Shown: piece by piece, positions 1-10,945 of the stretch
How positions within the stretch are numbered: the first letter of the stretch is position 1
Layout: each line of letters starts with the position of its first letter
Source: Marsupella aquatica
Lineage: Eukaryota > Marchantiophyta
Assembly: GCA_973895155.1 (NCBI GenBank)
Contig: OZ316899.1
Location: forward strand, 13,578,001-13,642,000
DNA: 64,000 bases
Direction of reading: 5' to 3'
Notes under the pieces: model-generated
The model's database searches: none
Told to the model about the DNA's origin: nothing
Seen by the model: the letters and a program-made list of their open reading frames with translations, nothing else
Program-made: the position numbers and the translations under genes

Positions 1-904
1 TCGACGGTGGGTGTTAATCCGTGCGTGGAAGATAATGTCGAGAGGCCATGGTCTCGACTCTCCTTTGAAGAAGTGATGTTGGGCCTAGGCATGTTCGTCA
101 CAAGGTTGATGATTTTTGGTGGGAGGTGTTTGTACCTGCATTGTTGGTGGTCGTTCTTGCTAAGGTTGGGGGATTCTTCTCTGGTCAATTCTCTTCTGCG
201 CGATTGGAGTGTTGGGAAGCGGATGTGGCGAACTGTAGCTAGTGAGATTTGTTCCCAGCTGCTTTACAGATGAGGTTTTGCATTGCTCCCCCTGACATTG
301 TCTTTTATTTTCATGGCTCTCTTATAGTCATTCTTTCCGTCGTGTTGACGCAACTGCCGTTTCTTTCAAATGTCAAGAATTTTGCTCTAGAATGTTGCTA
401 TACCGGTAGATGCGCGTTTTCTTATAGTCGTGTGTTGCTAGCTTCCCAAAAAGGTCCTCCTCTTCTTGTGCATGGTGGGTACTATGTACTGTCTTGGAAT
501 GAGTGATTGAGTGCTCCCCCTAATGTTGTCAGTTCTTTGAATTAGTCTGGCTTTGGTGTCTGTCTTCTCAAATGAGTCAGTAGCATCAATCCGTAAAGTA
601 GATGGTGGTGAGCTGGATCGTATTTCTCCCTCTATTATCAAAGGTAAAATTTTGTAAAGAATGCTATTCTTGAAGTTTGAATGGCTGTTTGTTTGAGGGT
701 TCAGATCTCTCCCTGATTGCCATAAGCATGTCTGCTGTGATCTTTGTTCAAGATCTGTTCGAGTTGAGCTGGTCCAAGCTTCACGGTGTAGCCTACAGAT
801 CGGGTCTCCCCCTGAGCAAAACGAGCGCTTCCACTGTAAGTATAATTGTATTTAATTTTGTAGTTCAGTTAAGGTCCATAGACCTACTGAAATTGCATGT
901 TGTT
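1..904 (-). other. 3' non-coding flank of the copia element
   Basis: No convincing protein is encoded here. On the minus strand this is the stretch downstream of the copia RNase H domain. It holds purine-rich tracts of the AGGGGGAG type at about 803-814, 511-522 and 285-296. The last two lie in a repeated stretch of the form GACAAYRTYAGGGGGAGCA. Such tracts resemble the polypurine primers that precede a copia 3' LTR, but I could not delimit an LTR. Confidence 0.4.
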
Positions 905-1247
905 TATGCAATGTAGGAGGTAGGGATTTTGTAAACATATCAGCAATGTTCTGTGAGCTTTGTATCCATTTAACTTGAATACTACTTCCTTGCTATTCAT
1001 GCGTGAAAAAGAACTTAGGAGCGATGTGTTTGGTTCTGTCTCCCTTGATAAAGCCTACTTGAATTTGTTCAACGCATGCTCAGTTATCTTCATGAATTTC
1101 CGTCGGTGTTGATAGTGTAGGTATGTCTGTAGTCTCATGAATGTGATTGATAACGTTGCGTAGCCAGATACACTCCCTACTTGATTCGTAGAGAGCTATT
1201 ATCTCTGAGTGGTTGGACAATGTAGTAGTTAATGTCTGCTTGCAACT
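905..1247 (-). pseudogene. copia RNase H, C-terminal part
   Basis: Reading on from the RT, the minus strand keeps the recognisable end of copia RNase H. It includes a segment of the form GFIKGDRTKHIAPKFFFTHE and a final ...IADMFTKSLP-like end, both typical of copia polyproteins. At least two in-frame stops interrupt it: TGA after EIHEDN and TAG after the FFFTHE segment. The RT frame stops shortly before this piece, so it is a dead remnant of the same polyprotein. RNase H would remove the RNA template during reverse transcription. Confidence 0.7.
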
Positions 1248-2003
1248 TCACCATGAAATTGTTGTCTCGCCCATCAAGAAAACGTATCCAATCTGAGACT
1301 TAGCGTCCTCAGGGTCTGAAAGATAACCTGCATCAGCATACCCAGTGAGTAAGTATTTAGCATCTGATGGGTAAAATAGTCCCAGATCCATGGTACCTGC
1401 TAGGTAGCGGAAAATGCGCTTTATGCCATTCCAATGCCGAATAGTCGGCTTGGCACTGTGGCATGCCAGTAGATTTACGGCAAAGGCTATGTCAGGCCTT
1501 GTCTGGTTCAAAAGGAACATCAAGACACCTATAGCAGATAGGTATGGTTTTTCTGGGCCAAGTAGTGGCTCCATCTTGCTTCTCTTTTGGAAGAGATCCT
1601 TTTCTTTATCAAGTGAGCAAATGTCCATGGGAGATCTGACTGCAGTGGTTTTGTCCATGTTAAATTGCCTTAGAATCTTTTTGATGTACGTGGACTGATG
1701 CAGTAAAATGCCATTGTGCAGGTACTCAAATTGCAGGCCTAGGTAGAAAGAAGTCTGGCCTAGGTCGCGCATCTCGAAGGCCTTTGTCAATAGTGTAATA
1801 GTTTCAGTCAGAATCTTTTTAGTTCCGAACAGGTTCAGATCGTCCACATAGATGGCTACTATAATAAATTCCTTGTTTTTCCGCTTCAGGAATAAGCAGG
1901 GTGCTATGTCTGCATTCTTAAATCCCATAGCCTGCATCTCGGCCTTAAATCGTTTGTACCATGTCAGGCCACTTTGCTTAAGGCCATACAATGATCTTAA
2001 CAC
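1248..2003 (-). pseudogene. copia reverse transcriptase (palm/thumb) and start of RNase H
   Basis: About 251 codons with the copia RT hallmarks: SLYGLKQS near the start, the catalytic YVDD box inside AIYVDDLNLFGT at about residues 52-55, and the TRPDIAFAVNLL segment that precedes RNase H. The end (YADAGYLSDPEDAKSQIGYVF) contains the first RNase H aspartates. It is in line with the preceding segment and separated from it by one TAG at 2004-2006. Function by family: RNA-templated DNA synthesis of the element in cytoplasmic particles. Confidence 0.9.
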
Positions 2004-2384
2004 CTATACTGCAAATCGAGTTCTCCGGGTGATGTCTCTCTGATTCTGTATAGGGACTTTAAGGGCTATCTTTGCTGCAGTCTTGTGGAGTATTGCTGAA
2101 TTGGTATGCTCACATGTTTTCGGTTGCTTCCGAGTTGCTGCTTTATGGATTTGTTTCCCTTTGCTGTGGTATTCGACTCGTTTCACCAATTTTGGAGGGG
2201 CCTCCATGTATATAACTTTGTCTAAGTGTCCATATAAATACGCTGTCACAATATCCATTTGATGCATGGATAAGTGGTGGCGTTGTGAAAATGTAATCAG
2301 GTACCTGTAGGTAATGACATCCATTACCGGCAAGTATGTGAGGTCGTAGTCCCTGCCTGGGACTTGAGTGAATCCCCGGGCCAC
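2004..2384 (-). pseudogene. copia reverse transcriptase, fingers part
   Basis: Begins with ARGFTQVPGRDYDLTYLPV and continues to MDIVTAYLYGHLDKVIYMEAPP, which are RT fingers/palm motifs of copia polyproteins (KARLVARGF..., QMDVKTAFLNG...). The roughly 60 residues between IYMEAPP and the TAG are Lys/Arg-rich and longer than the usual linker to SLYGLKQ, suggesting a small insertion or local frame slippage. One stop separates it from the rest of the RT. Confidence 0.8.
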
Positions 2385-2612
2385 CAGTCTGGCCTTGTGT
2401 CTTGTTACCTCACCTTTTGCATTTCTTTTCTTTACGAGGGTCCATTTATACCTTGTAAGATGTGCTTCAGGTTCTGCTATTGTGATTGGGCCAAATAACT
2501 AGCGGGCTATTAGTGAGTCCAGTTCTAAATGGATGGCCTGTTCCCATTCAGGCCAGTCAGGTTGGGCCTCAGCTTCTTTGATTGTTTGGGGGTCAGGCAG
2601 TTTGTCTTCAAT

Positions 2613-3581
2613 CTACTGTGCTATGTGAAATGCGAATTGTTCATCTATTGTAGTGTGCTCTCTGTCCCATACATGTCCGGTTCTTCCATAGTTGATTGAT
2701 ATCTCTGCATTGTCTTCTGGTACATTTGGTTGACTTGGAGTTGGATCCCTGGTTGATGGGCTGGGTACAGGTGCTGGGGCAGCTCTACACTGTCTTGGTT
2801 GCCTGTCAACAGATCCCAGTGGGCGGCCTCTCTTTGCTTTCGGGGCTGTTGTTGATGCTGGTGGGGTCTCCATTTGTATTCTGGATGGGGCGTTTGCTGC
2901 TAGGATATGAGAGCGTGTCACCTGGGTGGCATCTGCGAAGGAGTCTGGTAGGTGTTCTACCATCCTTGCTAGGTGTAAGATTTGTTGTACTTCAGTGTCT
3001 GCATGACTATCCCTTGGGTCGTTCAAGAAGCCGACATCAATTTTCCAAGTAAGTTGGGAGGTTTTCTCTGTGTCAAGTTGCTTCATATGTAGGCTGGGAA
3101 AAATATCTTCGTAGAAGTGGCAATCTGCAAAGCGTGCTTTGAAGACATCGGATGTTGTAGGCTCCATATATCTGATAATTGAAGCTGAGTCAAAACCTAT
3201 GTATATTCCTGGGTGTCTCTGGGGTCCCATCTTGGTTTTCTTAGGTCCCAGGATGGGTACCATTACTTTACAGCCGAACGTTCTGAGGTGAGAGACATTT
3301 GGTATGGTCCCTAGTGCTAGGTGATGTGGGGTAGAGGAATTAAAAGATGATGGTCTATAACTGAGTAGTGCAGCAGAGTGGAGGATGGCATGACCCAAGG
3401 CGGCTATTGGTAGATTCGTTTGCATAAGGAGGGGCCGGGCAATAATCTGTAATCGTTTGATTAGGGATTCAGCTATCCCGTTCTGAAAGTGAACATGGGG
3501 CACAGGGTACTGGACATCAATGCCAGTAGCCTGGCAGAAATCTTTGAACGTTTTGGAGGTAAATTCTCCGGCGTTGTCCAC
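2613..3581 (-). pseudogene. copia integrase, catalytic core second half plus linker to RT
   Basis: Starts at the second catalytic aspartate (DNAGEFTSKTF) and carries the catalytic glutamate in NGIAESLIKRL, spaced as in the D,D-35-E integrase core. The LRTFGCKVMVPI and GIYIGFDSASIIRYMEP segments are the conserved C-terminal copia integrase motifs. A Pro/Ser/Thr-rich linker follows, leading towards the RT. A gap of about 100 bases with a frame change separates it from the zinc-binding part upstream. Confidence 0.9.
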
Positions 3582-3683
3582 TCTAAGTGTTTTAATCTGG
3601 TTTTTGGGGAATTGTGCTCTCAGTTTTAGTATGTGCGCTAGGAGTCTCGAAAATACCAGGTTTCTTGTGGATAGTAAGGATAT

Positions 3684-3932
3684 CTAACTCCATTTTGTTG
3701 ATGCGTCTATAACTGCCAGGAAAAATTGGAATGGGCCACTTGGAGGGACAATCGGCCCGCATACGTCAGCGTGTATGCGCTCCAGGAAGTGGGGAATTTG
3801 GCGCTCAGTTGTAGGTGGTGAGGGTCGGATTATGAGCTTTCCCTGTGAGCAAGCTAAACAGGGAGCTTTCATGGATGTGGGGCGGACCATTTCCGGTATG
3901 CCCAGGGTTTCTCTAATCAATTTTTGGAACAT
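3684..3932 (-). pseudogene. copia integrase, zinc-binding region and first catalytic Asp
   Basis: Contains CLACSQGK, the second half of the HHCC zinc-binding module, and the first catalytic aspartate in HADVCGPI, followed by the FFLAVIDASTKWS strand. All are standard for copia integrases. It overlaps the end of the upstream protease/GAG-pre-integrase segment in another frame, so a frameshift lies near 3920. Confidence 0.85.
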
Positions 3933-4428
3933 TGTTGTTCCTCGGGTGGCCTAGTCTCCTGTGCCATATCTCGGTAAGTGTACCTTGTGGTGTGCCAGTG
4001 TAGAAGCTGTGGATTTCAGTAGTGTAACAACCGGGGGGTGATGCTCTCAGGATCTCTCTGATTTTGGTATTTGGTGGTTCCCCCGAGGTGATGTACAAGA
4101 CTTCCCATCCTTGTTGAGTGCCCGTCTTAATATGTAGCTTGTTACCACGGATATCCCCAAAGCTTAGTAAGTTTTTGGTTGCCTTTGGGGCGTATATTGC
4201 AGACTCCACATGAATTATCGTCCCACGGGGTAGGGTGATCAATGCTGGTCCAAATCCCTCTTTCAATTGATGCTGGCCCATAATCATTGTAAGTTTTCTT
4301 TGGGATGGTATAATTTGCTTGAAGTATTCCTTATGCTTAAAAATGGAATGCAATGTACCACTATCGACTATGCAGTGGGAAAATTTTTCTTTGATACTAG
4401 AATCAGGTGTGGTCTTTGATATGACCAT
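3913..4428 (-). pseudogene. copia aspartic protease and GAG-pre-integrase domain
   Basis: The segment holds a retropepsin active-site triplet (CIVDSGTLHSIF; D-S-G), the ATKNLLSFGDI strand, and the GAG-pre-integrase signature IWHRRLGHP near its C-terminus. In copia elements this protease cleaves the gag-pol polyprotein. It lies between the gag knuckle upstream and integrase downstream, as expected. Confidence 0.85.
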
Positions 4429-4446
4429 GTTTATAGTTGGTATAAT

Positions 4447-5431
4447 TTATGTGGATTCTAGGAAAGTCCCATACGTCTCAGGTTCATTTTGTGCAGTGCT
4501 CTTCTTATATAGTTGCACTAGGTGTGTAGGTGCACGGCAGAATTTTTGAATGTGGCCTTTAGTGCCACAATGAAAACAGGTAGAGGGGTTTTCGTATTTA
4601 TCTCTTTGAGTGCTTTGCTGTTGATAGTTGCCTTGCTGCCAATTGTTTCTGAAGTTACCGCCAGTGTTTTGGTATCTTCCCCTGGATCTGCCTCTGAAGT
4701 TGTTGCTTCTGGCTCCGCGTCCTCTGAAAGAGCTACCTCGGCCTCTGTATGTGTTTCTCCCCCTGAAACTACCTCGGCCACGGTAAGATGAGCCCTCTCC
4801 CCTCTGGGTTGTAACATAGTGGGATTCTGAATTTGTGACTGGAGGGAGAGTTCCAGGGTGTCGTTTTTGGGAATTCTGTAATAGCAATAGCTGGTGCTTT
4901 TCAGCCAGGAGCATATGGGCAATCTATTCGGAATATTGTGTGAATCGCATATTGCGATATTGGGTAGAGAGAATGAGATTTGTAGAGTGAAGGATAGAGA
5001 GCATTTCTCAATCTGTTTGTCATCATTAACGGGATGGCCACATATGGCCAATTGGGATACAATCCAAAATAATTTGCAATTGTAATCCGCGATTGTTTTA
5101 TGGTCCTGGACCCGGAGATTTATCCAATCATGTCTGGCCGCAGGCAGGTGTATGGTGCGCGTGTGGTCAAAGCGTGATTGACGTGCGTCCCAAAGGACTC
5201 TCGGATTATATTCGTTCATGTACTGTTGCTTCAAAGAGTCACTCAAATGGTGTCAAATTAGTATCAATGCCTGCACTTTTGCTAAAGTGTTTGGCCATTG
5301 TCAGTTATTACTGTATCCTGTAGATTCTTTGAAGTTAGATGAGCTTCACCATCAAGCATCCATGACAAATAGTTGGCACCATCGATGCTGAGTGGTTGAA
5401 ATAAGAGTTTCTCCATAGAATTCTTTGACAT
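4447..5431 (-). pseudogene. copia gag with one CCHC zinc knuckle
   Basis: The ATG at 5429-5431 opens a typical copia gag N-terminus (LLFQPLSIDGANYLSWM, the LdGxNYxxW motif) that runs about 49 codons to a stop. The next block (from about 5246) continues with the VLWDARQSRFDH and ARHDWINLRVQDHKTIADYN segments, which are core UBN2/retrotran_gag motifs. The last block, in another frame (4914-4447), is Arg/Gly-rich and has the nucleocapsid knuckle CFHCGTKGHIQKFC (C-x2-C-x4-H-x4-C). At least two frameshifts break it. Role by family: capsid assembly and RNA packaging. Confidence 0.85.
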
Positions 5432-5497
5432 ATTGCTAGATTCTAGTGGTGTAATTTCTTATTGGTAAGCACAAGGTTGCAATTGTATTTCCTGGGA

Positions 5498-6340
5498 AAA
5501 TGTTTTTTATAATAAAAAAGGGAGACTGCAAAAACCCCACGGCCGGGGGGAAGCAAACAGCCCCATAGATATAACATCACAACTCCCTCAGGGAGGCCAG
5601 CTGGCAAAAGCAAAGGCCAGAATCACAATAAAAATGGGGAGACTAAACCTAGTGGCCCAAAACGTGAGTGACCCACACATCATGTCAACTTGTAGAGCCC
5701 TAGAGCCGATAAGCAAGGTAACCCATTCACCCTCTTCCAATAACTATCACTCCTAGACCAGCAACGCAGCCACTGAGGTGACTCTGCCAGTACTTCTAGC
5801 AAACCAATGTCGTCGTTCTAAAACTATGAGATCCCTAGCCTTAGCCAGTCTGATGCGCCGCCCACCAATGGGGAGGCACCAGCCAGCAGACCGTAAGTGA
5901 GTCTCAGTTTCCGAGAGGACCAGCCCAAAATCAAATACTCGGATCAGCTTTTTCTCAAAAATCTGCTCATTTTGTCCCATCCATAGAGCCCACAGCATTT
6001 GATAATGCAGGAAAAAGCAGGCAGATTGAGTGTGTTCTGGAATCAGCAGCAACAAGGAGTTCCAGGCTACCCCAACCCCTGCCAAACAGTTGTCTCAAGG
6101 AGCTGGACTCTCCGATTCCCCAACAGAGCATGGCGTGAGCACAGCCAAAGAAAAGGTGGGGGATGCTTTCAATTCTCCCAGGACAAACATGGCATATACC
6201 TGAGCCTGCACCAATCTTAGCAGCCCAAGATCCGTGAAGAGACCACCAACTATCAAGCGCCAAATGAATGTTTTTGCCCTGGAAGACAAATCAGAACTCC
6301 AAATTTGAGTCCAGACAGAATTCCATTCTGTTTCCAATCG
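5498..6340 (-). pseudogene. 5'-truncated LINE: RT-associated zinc-binding tail (LINE 1)
   Basis: Three overlapping minus-strand frames together give the C-terminal zf-RVT region of a plant LINE ORF2: TFIWRLIVGGLFTD, then CHVCPGRIESIPHLFFGC, then MLWALWMGQNEQIFEKK. It closely resembles the LINE at 61.3-64 kb, including the 3' end (GTGGGGTTTTT... TTATAAAAAA). It is 5'-truncated. GCAATTGTATTT at 5479-5490 and GCGATTGTATTT at 6340-6351 flank it as a possible imperfect target-site duplication. It abuts the 5' side of the copia gag. Confidence 0.8.
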
Positions 6341-6351
6341 CGATTGTATTT

Positions 6352-7326
6352 GTATTTGTATTTGGGTGTCCTATCTCAATTTCATTCCATTGTTGAAATT
6401 TGAGAAAGAGGATATGGAATTGCAAATTGTAGTTGGTGAATTGAAATTTCTTATCTCAATGTTCGACTTTGCATCCAATTCATTTCATGTGTAATCTCGA
6501 TTTATAACATTCCATCCCCCTTGATTGTTCTGACCACCGCTGCACCTTTGCCTGCCATAAATCCTTTCCTAAACGGTTGCAAATCTGTCTCAAAAGGAGA
6601 AGGAGGGATGATTTTAAAAAAAGTTTGATTCAAATCAGCATCGTGCTGATAACGTGTTGTGAGGTATAGAACAACTAATTCATCATTCATCATTCCACCA
6701 TTACATATAGCTCCTTAGGTGACTAGGTAGTTAGGCGGTTGGGCTTAGCCTAACTGTAGTAGGGGTTTAACCCTAGGTAGGTAGGTTTAGACACGGGTTA
6801 TAACAGGATGAAATATGAATACAATGTGCAAAATGTAAAATGGCAGGCTTTGGCAGGGGGCGTCTTTGTAAAGTCGGAGGGACAACTTTTTTTCTAAGTG
6901 TGAAATCTGAGGTTCACAACTTCATTAGTTCTCAGTGACTTTCATCAGTCACTGATATCAGTCCACGCCCAAAACTCAGCAATGTCGCCGACATGGACGT
7001 AATTCACACCCATAGTCAAACCCTATGTCGGCGTCCACTCCGACATTGTTTTGGGTTGTGCAGTTTGGACAATTAGTAATGTCAGCTGCCTCTCTAACCA
7101 TCTTGGCGCCCTCTCCAAGATATCCTTGGAGTGTTGTTTCATCTCGGCTGAGCTCGCCAAGATGAAAACATACTTAACAACGTGTACAACATAGCATATA
7201 AAATAGGAGCCACATTAAGAATATTTGGACGACACACTTTTATTAAGCTTTGTACAGTTACAACAATGTTGTCTATTTCAAATTTTTGAACTAAATTCCA
7301 CTAGGCTGCGTCTCCATGTTCCATCT
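6352..7326. other. intergenic region with short inverted repeats
   Basis: No coding sequence recognised. It starts next to a short TATTTG run (about 6346-6365) in AT-rich DNA. Inverted repeats include AGTGACT/AGTCACT (about 6935-6956), ATGTCGG/CCGACAT (about 7024-7045) and a perfect 10-bp pair CATCTTGGCG (7099-7108) / CGCCAAGATG (7155-7164). These may be remains of small inverted-repeat elements, but no ends or target duplications were identified. Confidence 0.35.
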
Positions 7327-8129
7327 CTACAGGCTAATTGTCTGGCAGACAAGGTCCACAACAATCTTTTGCCGCATGATGTCTATAAGTGCAGGGTCAA
7401 AGGTCAGTACTTCGCCTCTAGAAATATGCTCCATGTAGATTATGATATGTACACCACAATTGTAATCATCCCCTTGACCTGTAATGTTATCTTGGTAAAG
7501 GCGTGGCCATTCTAATGGACATAACAAGGGACAACCCCGCAAGATGGAGAGGCCCAAAAGAAACTTAGCTATATTCAACACTTCTATGCCATCCTGTACT
7601 TGGGGCACAAGCGGATCAAGTAAATGTAGTTGTCGCAAGGTAGTATCAACCGCAACTAGCACCTAGTGTTTTGGCTGGTAGACGGGGATTAAAATTTACT
7701 CGTGGTCCACATTTTAATGCCCCGCCAATATGCCAACGCTGTGTTGAAGTTATATTCTGGACTTGTCATCACTTGGTAAAAATGTGTTGGCAATAACATG
7801 GTCTTGGGTAAATCAAGGGTTTGTGCTCTTTGTTCCAGTAAAGCAATGTAAGCATTGATGATGTTGCAAGTGAGCCATTTTTTTGGCCTCAAGCATTTTA
7901 AATGTGCCCTCGTTAAGTGCACGTCCTCGATTGTCACTATGACCTCTTGTTGGTCCGCCTTGGGGTCCAATGCCTTCTTCACTATCGCCAAAAATTTGGA
8001 TGCTTGTTGTTGTGCAAGCACTCCTTTGTTTGCAAGCCCCACCTCTTTCACTACTGGCCGGGGAGTTAGACCCTCATTCACTGGTTGCTCAGGTCTCTCC
8101 TGAGCTGCAATGAAGGTAAATTCACTCAA
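7327..8129 (-). pseudogene. Ulp1/C48-like SUMO protease, broken
   Basis: The 8129-7689 block has LKCLRPKKWLTCNIINAYIALL, matching the Ulp1 'L..gWL.d..In.Y..LL' strand-helix. The 7662-7327 block has the catalytic Gln/Cys region QGDDYNCGVHIIIYMEHI. Between them a frame change near 7695 leads into ...PVYQPKH followed by TAG and then VLVAVD. In C48 peptidases that His is the catalytic one and is followed by Trp, so TGG has apparently become TAG. The family cleaves SUMO from proteins, and such domains are often carried by plant Mutator-like and other DNA transposons, which is the likely origin here. No transposase was found beside it. Confidence 0.7.
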
Positions 8130-8167
8130 ACATTACTCTTTGGAACTAGAGCTTGATAAACTTATAC

Positions 8168-8374
8168 TTACATGGTGAGTTTGGAGACTGTCACTTCTAC
8201 CAAGCTACTCTCATCCGATTGAGCTTTTTTTGCCCTATCATTGACAAATGTGAGAGTTTTCCTTTTTCTCTCTTTTACACAACAAGGCACTATTTCTTCA
8301 TGATACATATCAGCAGCATAGCACGAAAGGGTTAACTTCTCCGGCAAGAAATATGTCAAAGCTTCCTCCCACAC
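8168..8374 (-). pseudogene. short basic ORF upstream of the Ulp1-like protease
   Basis: A 68-codon minus-strand ORF just upstream of the protease-like sequence, with the basic stretch KERKRKTLTFVNDRAKKAQ. It may be an N-terminal exon or remnant of the same transposon gene. I do not recognise a domain, and the only support is position and orientation. Confidence 0.25.
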
Positions 8375-8581
8375 GAGCTTGACAAGCCGTCTGTCCTAGT
8401 TGTCCCATTCCGCTGTAGCTGACTTGGTAGTCCTGTTTGTTGAGAACTGCTACTTAAGTAGTTATACTTAAATCCAATCAAATAATGTATTGCGCCCAAA
8501 ATAGACGTAAACAAGAAGGCATCTGTCGGGGAAGGTAGTCGACATGGATAGCCCAGCAGATATCGACTATTCCATCCAGAT

Positions 8582-8826
8582 GGATCTTGGAGAGGGCAAC
8601 CAAGATTGACTCTTCAATTGACGGATCTTGGAGAGGCAAGCCTTGATGACTCTTCCATCAATAGATCTTGGAGAGGGCAGCCAAGATTGACTCTTCAATT
8701 GATGGATCTCGGAGAGGCAAGCCTTGATGACTCTTCCATCGACGGATCTTGGAGAGGCCAGCCAAGATTGACTCTTCCATTGACGGATCTTGGAGAGGCC
8801 AGCCGAGATGACTATTTGTCGCGCCC
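8582..8826. repeat. tandem repeat, about 40.5-bp unit, six copies
   Basis: GGATCTTGGAGAGG-type starts occur at 8582, 8623, 8663, 8704, 8744 and 8785, a period of 40 or 41 bases. Alternate units resemble each other more (GCAACCAAGATTGACTC versus GCAAGCCTTGATGACTC), giving an 81-bp higher-order unit of 27 codons. That is why open frames run through it on both strands. The array directly abuts the end of the A3 unit at 8817. No coding function is claimed. Confidence 0.85.
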
Positions 8827-10150
8827 ATAACCCGGGCCTTAAATCCAAGTTAGTTCCATGGGGCGACCACAACCACCAGTAGGGGTGAGGGTTCGGGCAA
8901 GGAGGTGTGTAGTGGTCCTAATTAGCCCTAAGTTGGGCTAAGTCAATATACTTACCGGTATAATACTTACGCAACTTGCACTGATCATAGGTATATTTGT
9001 TTTCCACCGCTGGAATATTCCCACAGTTAGTGACTTGGACTAACTCCCGGCTTAGGGCTTTCAAGCCATCAACGCAACTTAGAACCTTGCAACATGCAAA
9101 TTGTGGCAATCCCTACCATTAGTCCACAATCCATATGTCCAGACAAACCATATGCCCACAATCCATATGCCCAGACAAAGCATACACACAATACCAGCTA
9201 CTCGCGATAGAATCAAAGGGAAAAGACTACATTTACTCAACGAAGAATTGGTTTACATAGTTGACTCGACTTCTAAGGGGGTCAGCAGGCCTAACGGCAG
9301 TCAATGTCCAGTTTTTACGAGGCCCTGCCCTGCGCTTGCCCAACAAGCTCGACTCCGGCTCTCACTCCTTAGTGCACTCTGACCCTGCTCAGGCCGGGAC
9401 TCCCTGTGCCTTGCCTTTTCTTGCACTAAGATAACTAAGTCTCCCCCCCACAACAAAAGGGGAAGCCTAAATACTACGCTTGCAAAAAGGAACCGGAAGA
9501 TACTACCATTCGGGGTAATGCCTATTGACTAACTACCTTCTGACTAGCCGGCCGCATCTCCTCTGACCGGTTGACCATCAGATCAAGGCGGGGGCGTTGA
9601 CCGGGGTGTCAGTAGCTAAGTCTACTAACCAAAATTCTAGTCCATTGATGGACTCCATCCTACGCTGGATGATCCTAACTAATCCTATCCTAATCCTTCC
9701 TACTGGGCCACTAATCGGCACCTAATGACAGCTATTTTGTCGTTCAGCCTAATGAAAAAAAGATGCCGTTGACCCAACCGTAATGAGCGACGCCTGCTTG
9801 CTCTCTCCGCTAACCACCCCTTACGTGCGAGCTACGGTTGGTCCAGGGTTTGTCCTCTTGTCGGGATGAGACCTCGAGCCACCTTGATCAGAGGTGGGTC
9901 CAGGCCCATTCCGTTGACTTACAAGCAAGGTAATGCGCTCTTGCAAGGCCTTGTTATCCCGTACTGCCTCCTCTCCCTTGTTTGCGGCTTTGTCGGCCTC
10001 GGTCTGGAGCCGTGCTACCTCTAGGCTGAGCTGGCCAATGGAGTCATGATGGGTCTGGTCCTGCGCCAGCAATTTATCTTGCTCGGCGGAGAGACTAGCC
10101 ACCTGCAGGAATTGTTTGTTGAGGTCGGTCAGGCTAGTAACCCAAGCCGA
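8817..10150 (-). mobile_element. A3: 3' part of an A-type unit
   Basis: The minus-strand coding end (10102-9821) is a coiled-coil segment like the C-terminus of A1 and A2. The roughly 1-kb non-coding tail ends at TGTCGCGCCC (8817, plus strand), comparable with TGTCACG at 17958 in A1 and CGTGACA at 59893-59898 in A2. The tail also holds the conserved hairpin motif at 8990-9018. It is more diverged than A1 and A2, and the 5' two thirds are missing. Confidence 0.6.
9821..10102 (-). pseudogene. C-terminal coiled-coil fragment of an A-type protein
   Basis: About 93 codons with a heptad-rich stretch (SIGQLSLEVARLQTEADKAA, then DNKALQERITLL) and a polar, Pro/Arg-rich tail. Composition and position match the C-terminus of the A1/A2 proteins, which also end in a coiled coil before a short tail. 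No catalytic motif is visible. Confidence 0.5.
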
Positions 10151-10175
10151 GGACCCTGAGCACAGCTAAAGCATA

Positions 10176-10945
10176 GTGTCGTCCAGCACTTCAAACCGTT
10201 CCACACATTTTTTCAAAACCATTCCACACATTTTTTTGACATGTACGTTTGCACGCAAATCTTGGGAACTAGTTGCCCAGACTTTTCCGGATCTGATCAC
10301 TTGGCCTATTGCGGATCTGAAAGCTCTGATGGACGCTTTCTCTGGACACATTCTTGCCCGTTCATTGATAATCTTTATGGTGTTTCAAGTTCTTTGGCAC
10401 CTGTGGCTAGCACGGAATGACAGTGTCTTCAATAATGGTAGAAGGCACAGCTTTGACCTACTTAGGATATTTTCGGAGATAATTGACCAGCTTCATGGCC
10501 TGTGTGAGGACTCTGGCCCCAGTAACCGGCGTACTTGGCTGCTGCGGACTAAGGAGGAAACTATTAAGGAACGCTTGCTATGGGTTCCCCGTCCGGCGGC
10601 TAGATTCTCAGTATCTTAGTTTTTAGTTACTTAGTTCCTTCTCTTAGTCTCTCTTGGCTTTAGGGCTTCTGCCCTTCTTGGTTCTTGCATCTTGGATGGG
10701 TTCCCTGGCTGTGACCTGCTGGCAGAACTGGAGTCGTGGGGTTATGTTGTGAGACCATCATCTTCTGAGGGTCTCAGGGCAGACTGGTTCTAGAAGTAGT
10801 TTGGTTTATTCGCGTTGCTTCTCTTTGTCTTTCACTCCCTTGGCTTTTGGCCTTCCCTTTTGAGGGTCTCATTGTTGCCTTTTGGCCCCCTTTCCCGTAG
10901 GGTTGTGCGGGTTTTATTGAAAAAAAATAAAAATTTAAAAATGTG
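10176..10945 (+). pseudogene. 5'-truncated LINE: C-terminal ORF2 and 3' UTR (LINE 2)
   Basis: The plus-strand frame to 10619 encodes the end of a plant LINE ORF2: KTIPHIFLTCTFARKSWELV is the His/Cys part of the zf-RVT motif, followed by FMVFQVLWHLWLARNDSVFN. A T-rich 3' UTR of about 300 bases follows, ending in an A-rich tail (GAAAAAAAATAAAAATTTAAAA at about 10919-10940). RT and endonuclease are missing, so it is a dead-on-arrival copy. It differs in sequence from the two other LINE copies. Confidence 0.75.

Larger units (their letters stand above)
905..5431 (-). mobile_element. Ty1/copia retrotransposon, decayed
   Basis: On the minus strand the order is gag, CCHC knuckle, aspartic protease, GAG-pre-integrase, integrase, reverse transcriptase, RNase H. 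This gag-PR-INT-RT-RH order defines Ty1/copia (Pseudoviridae-type) elements. The reading frame is broken many times by stops and frameshifts, so the copy is not autonomous. Its 5' end adjoins a truncated LINE that starts about 65 bp upstream of the gag ATG, suggesting the LINE inserted into the leader or LTR. No primer-binding site or clear LTR pair was recognised. Confidence 0.9.

Noticed and set aside
7-916. Plus-strand ORFs at the start of the window
   Set aside because: No recognisable motifs; the region is explained as the 3' flank of the minus-strand copia element.
8567-8872. Open frames on both strands through the 40-bp tandem repeat
   Set aside because: An artefact of the 81-bp higher-order repeat being divisible by three.
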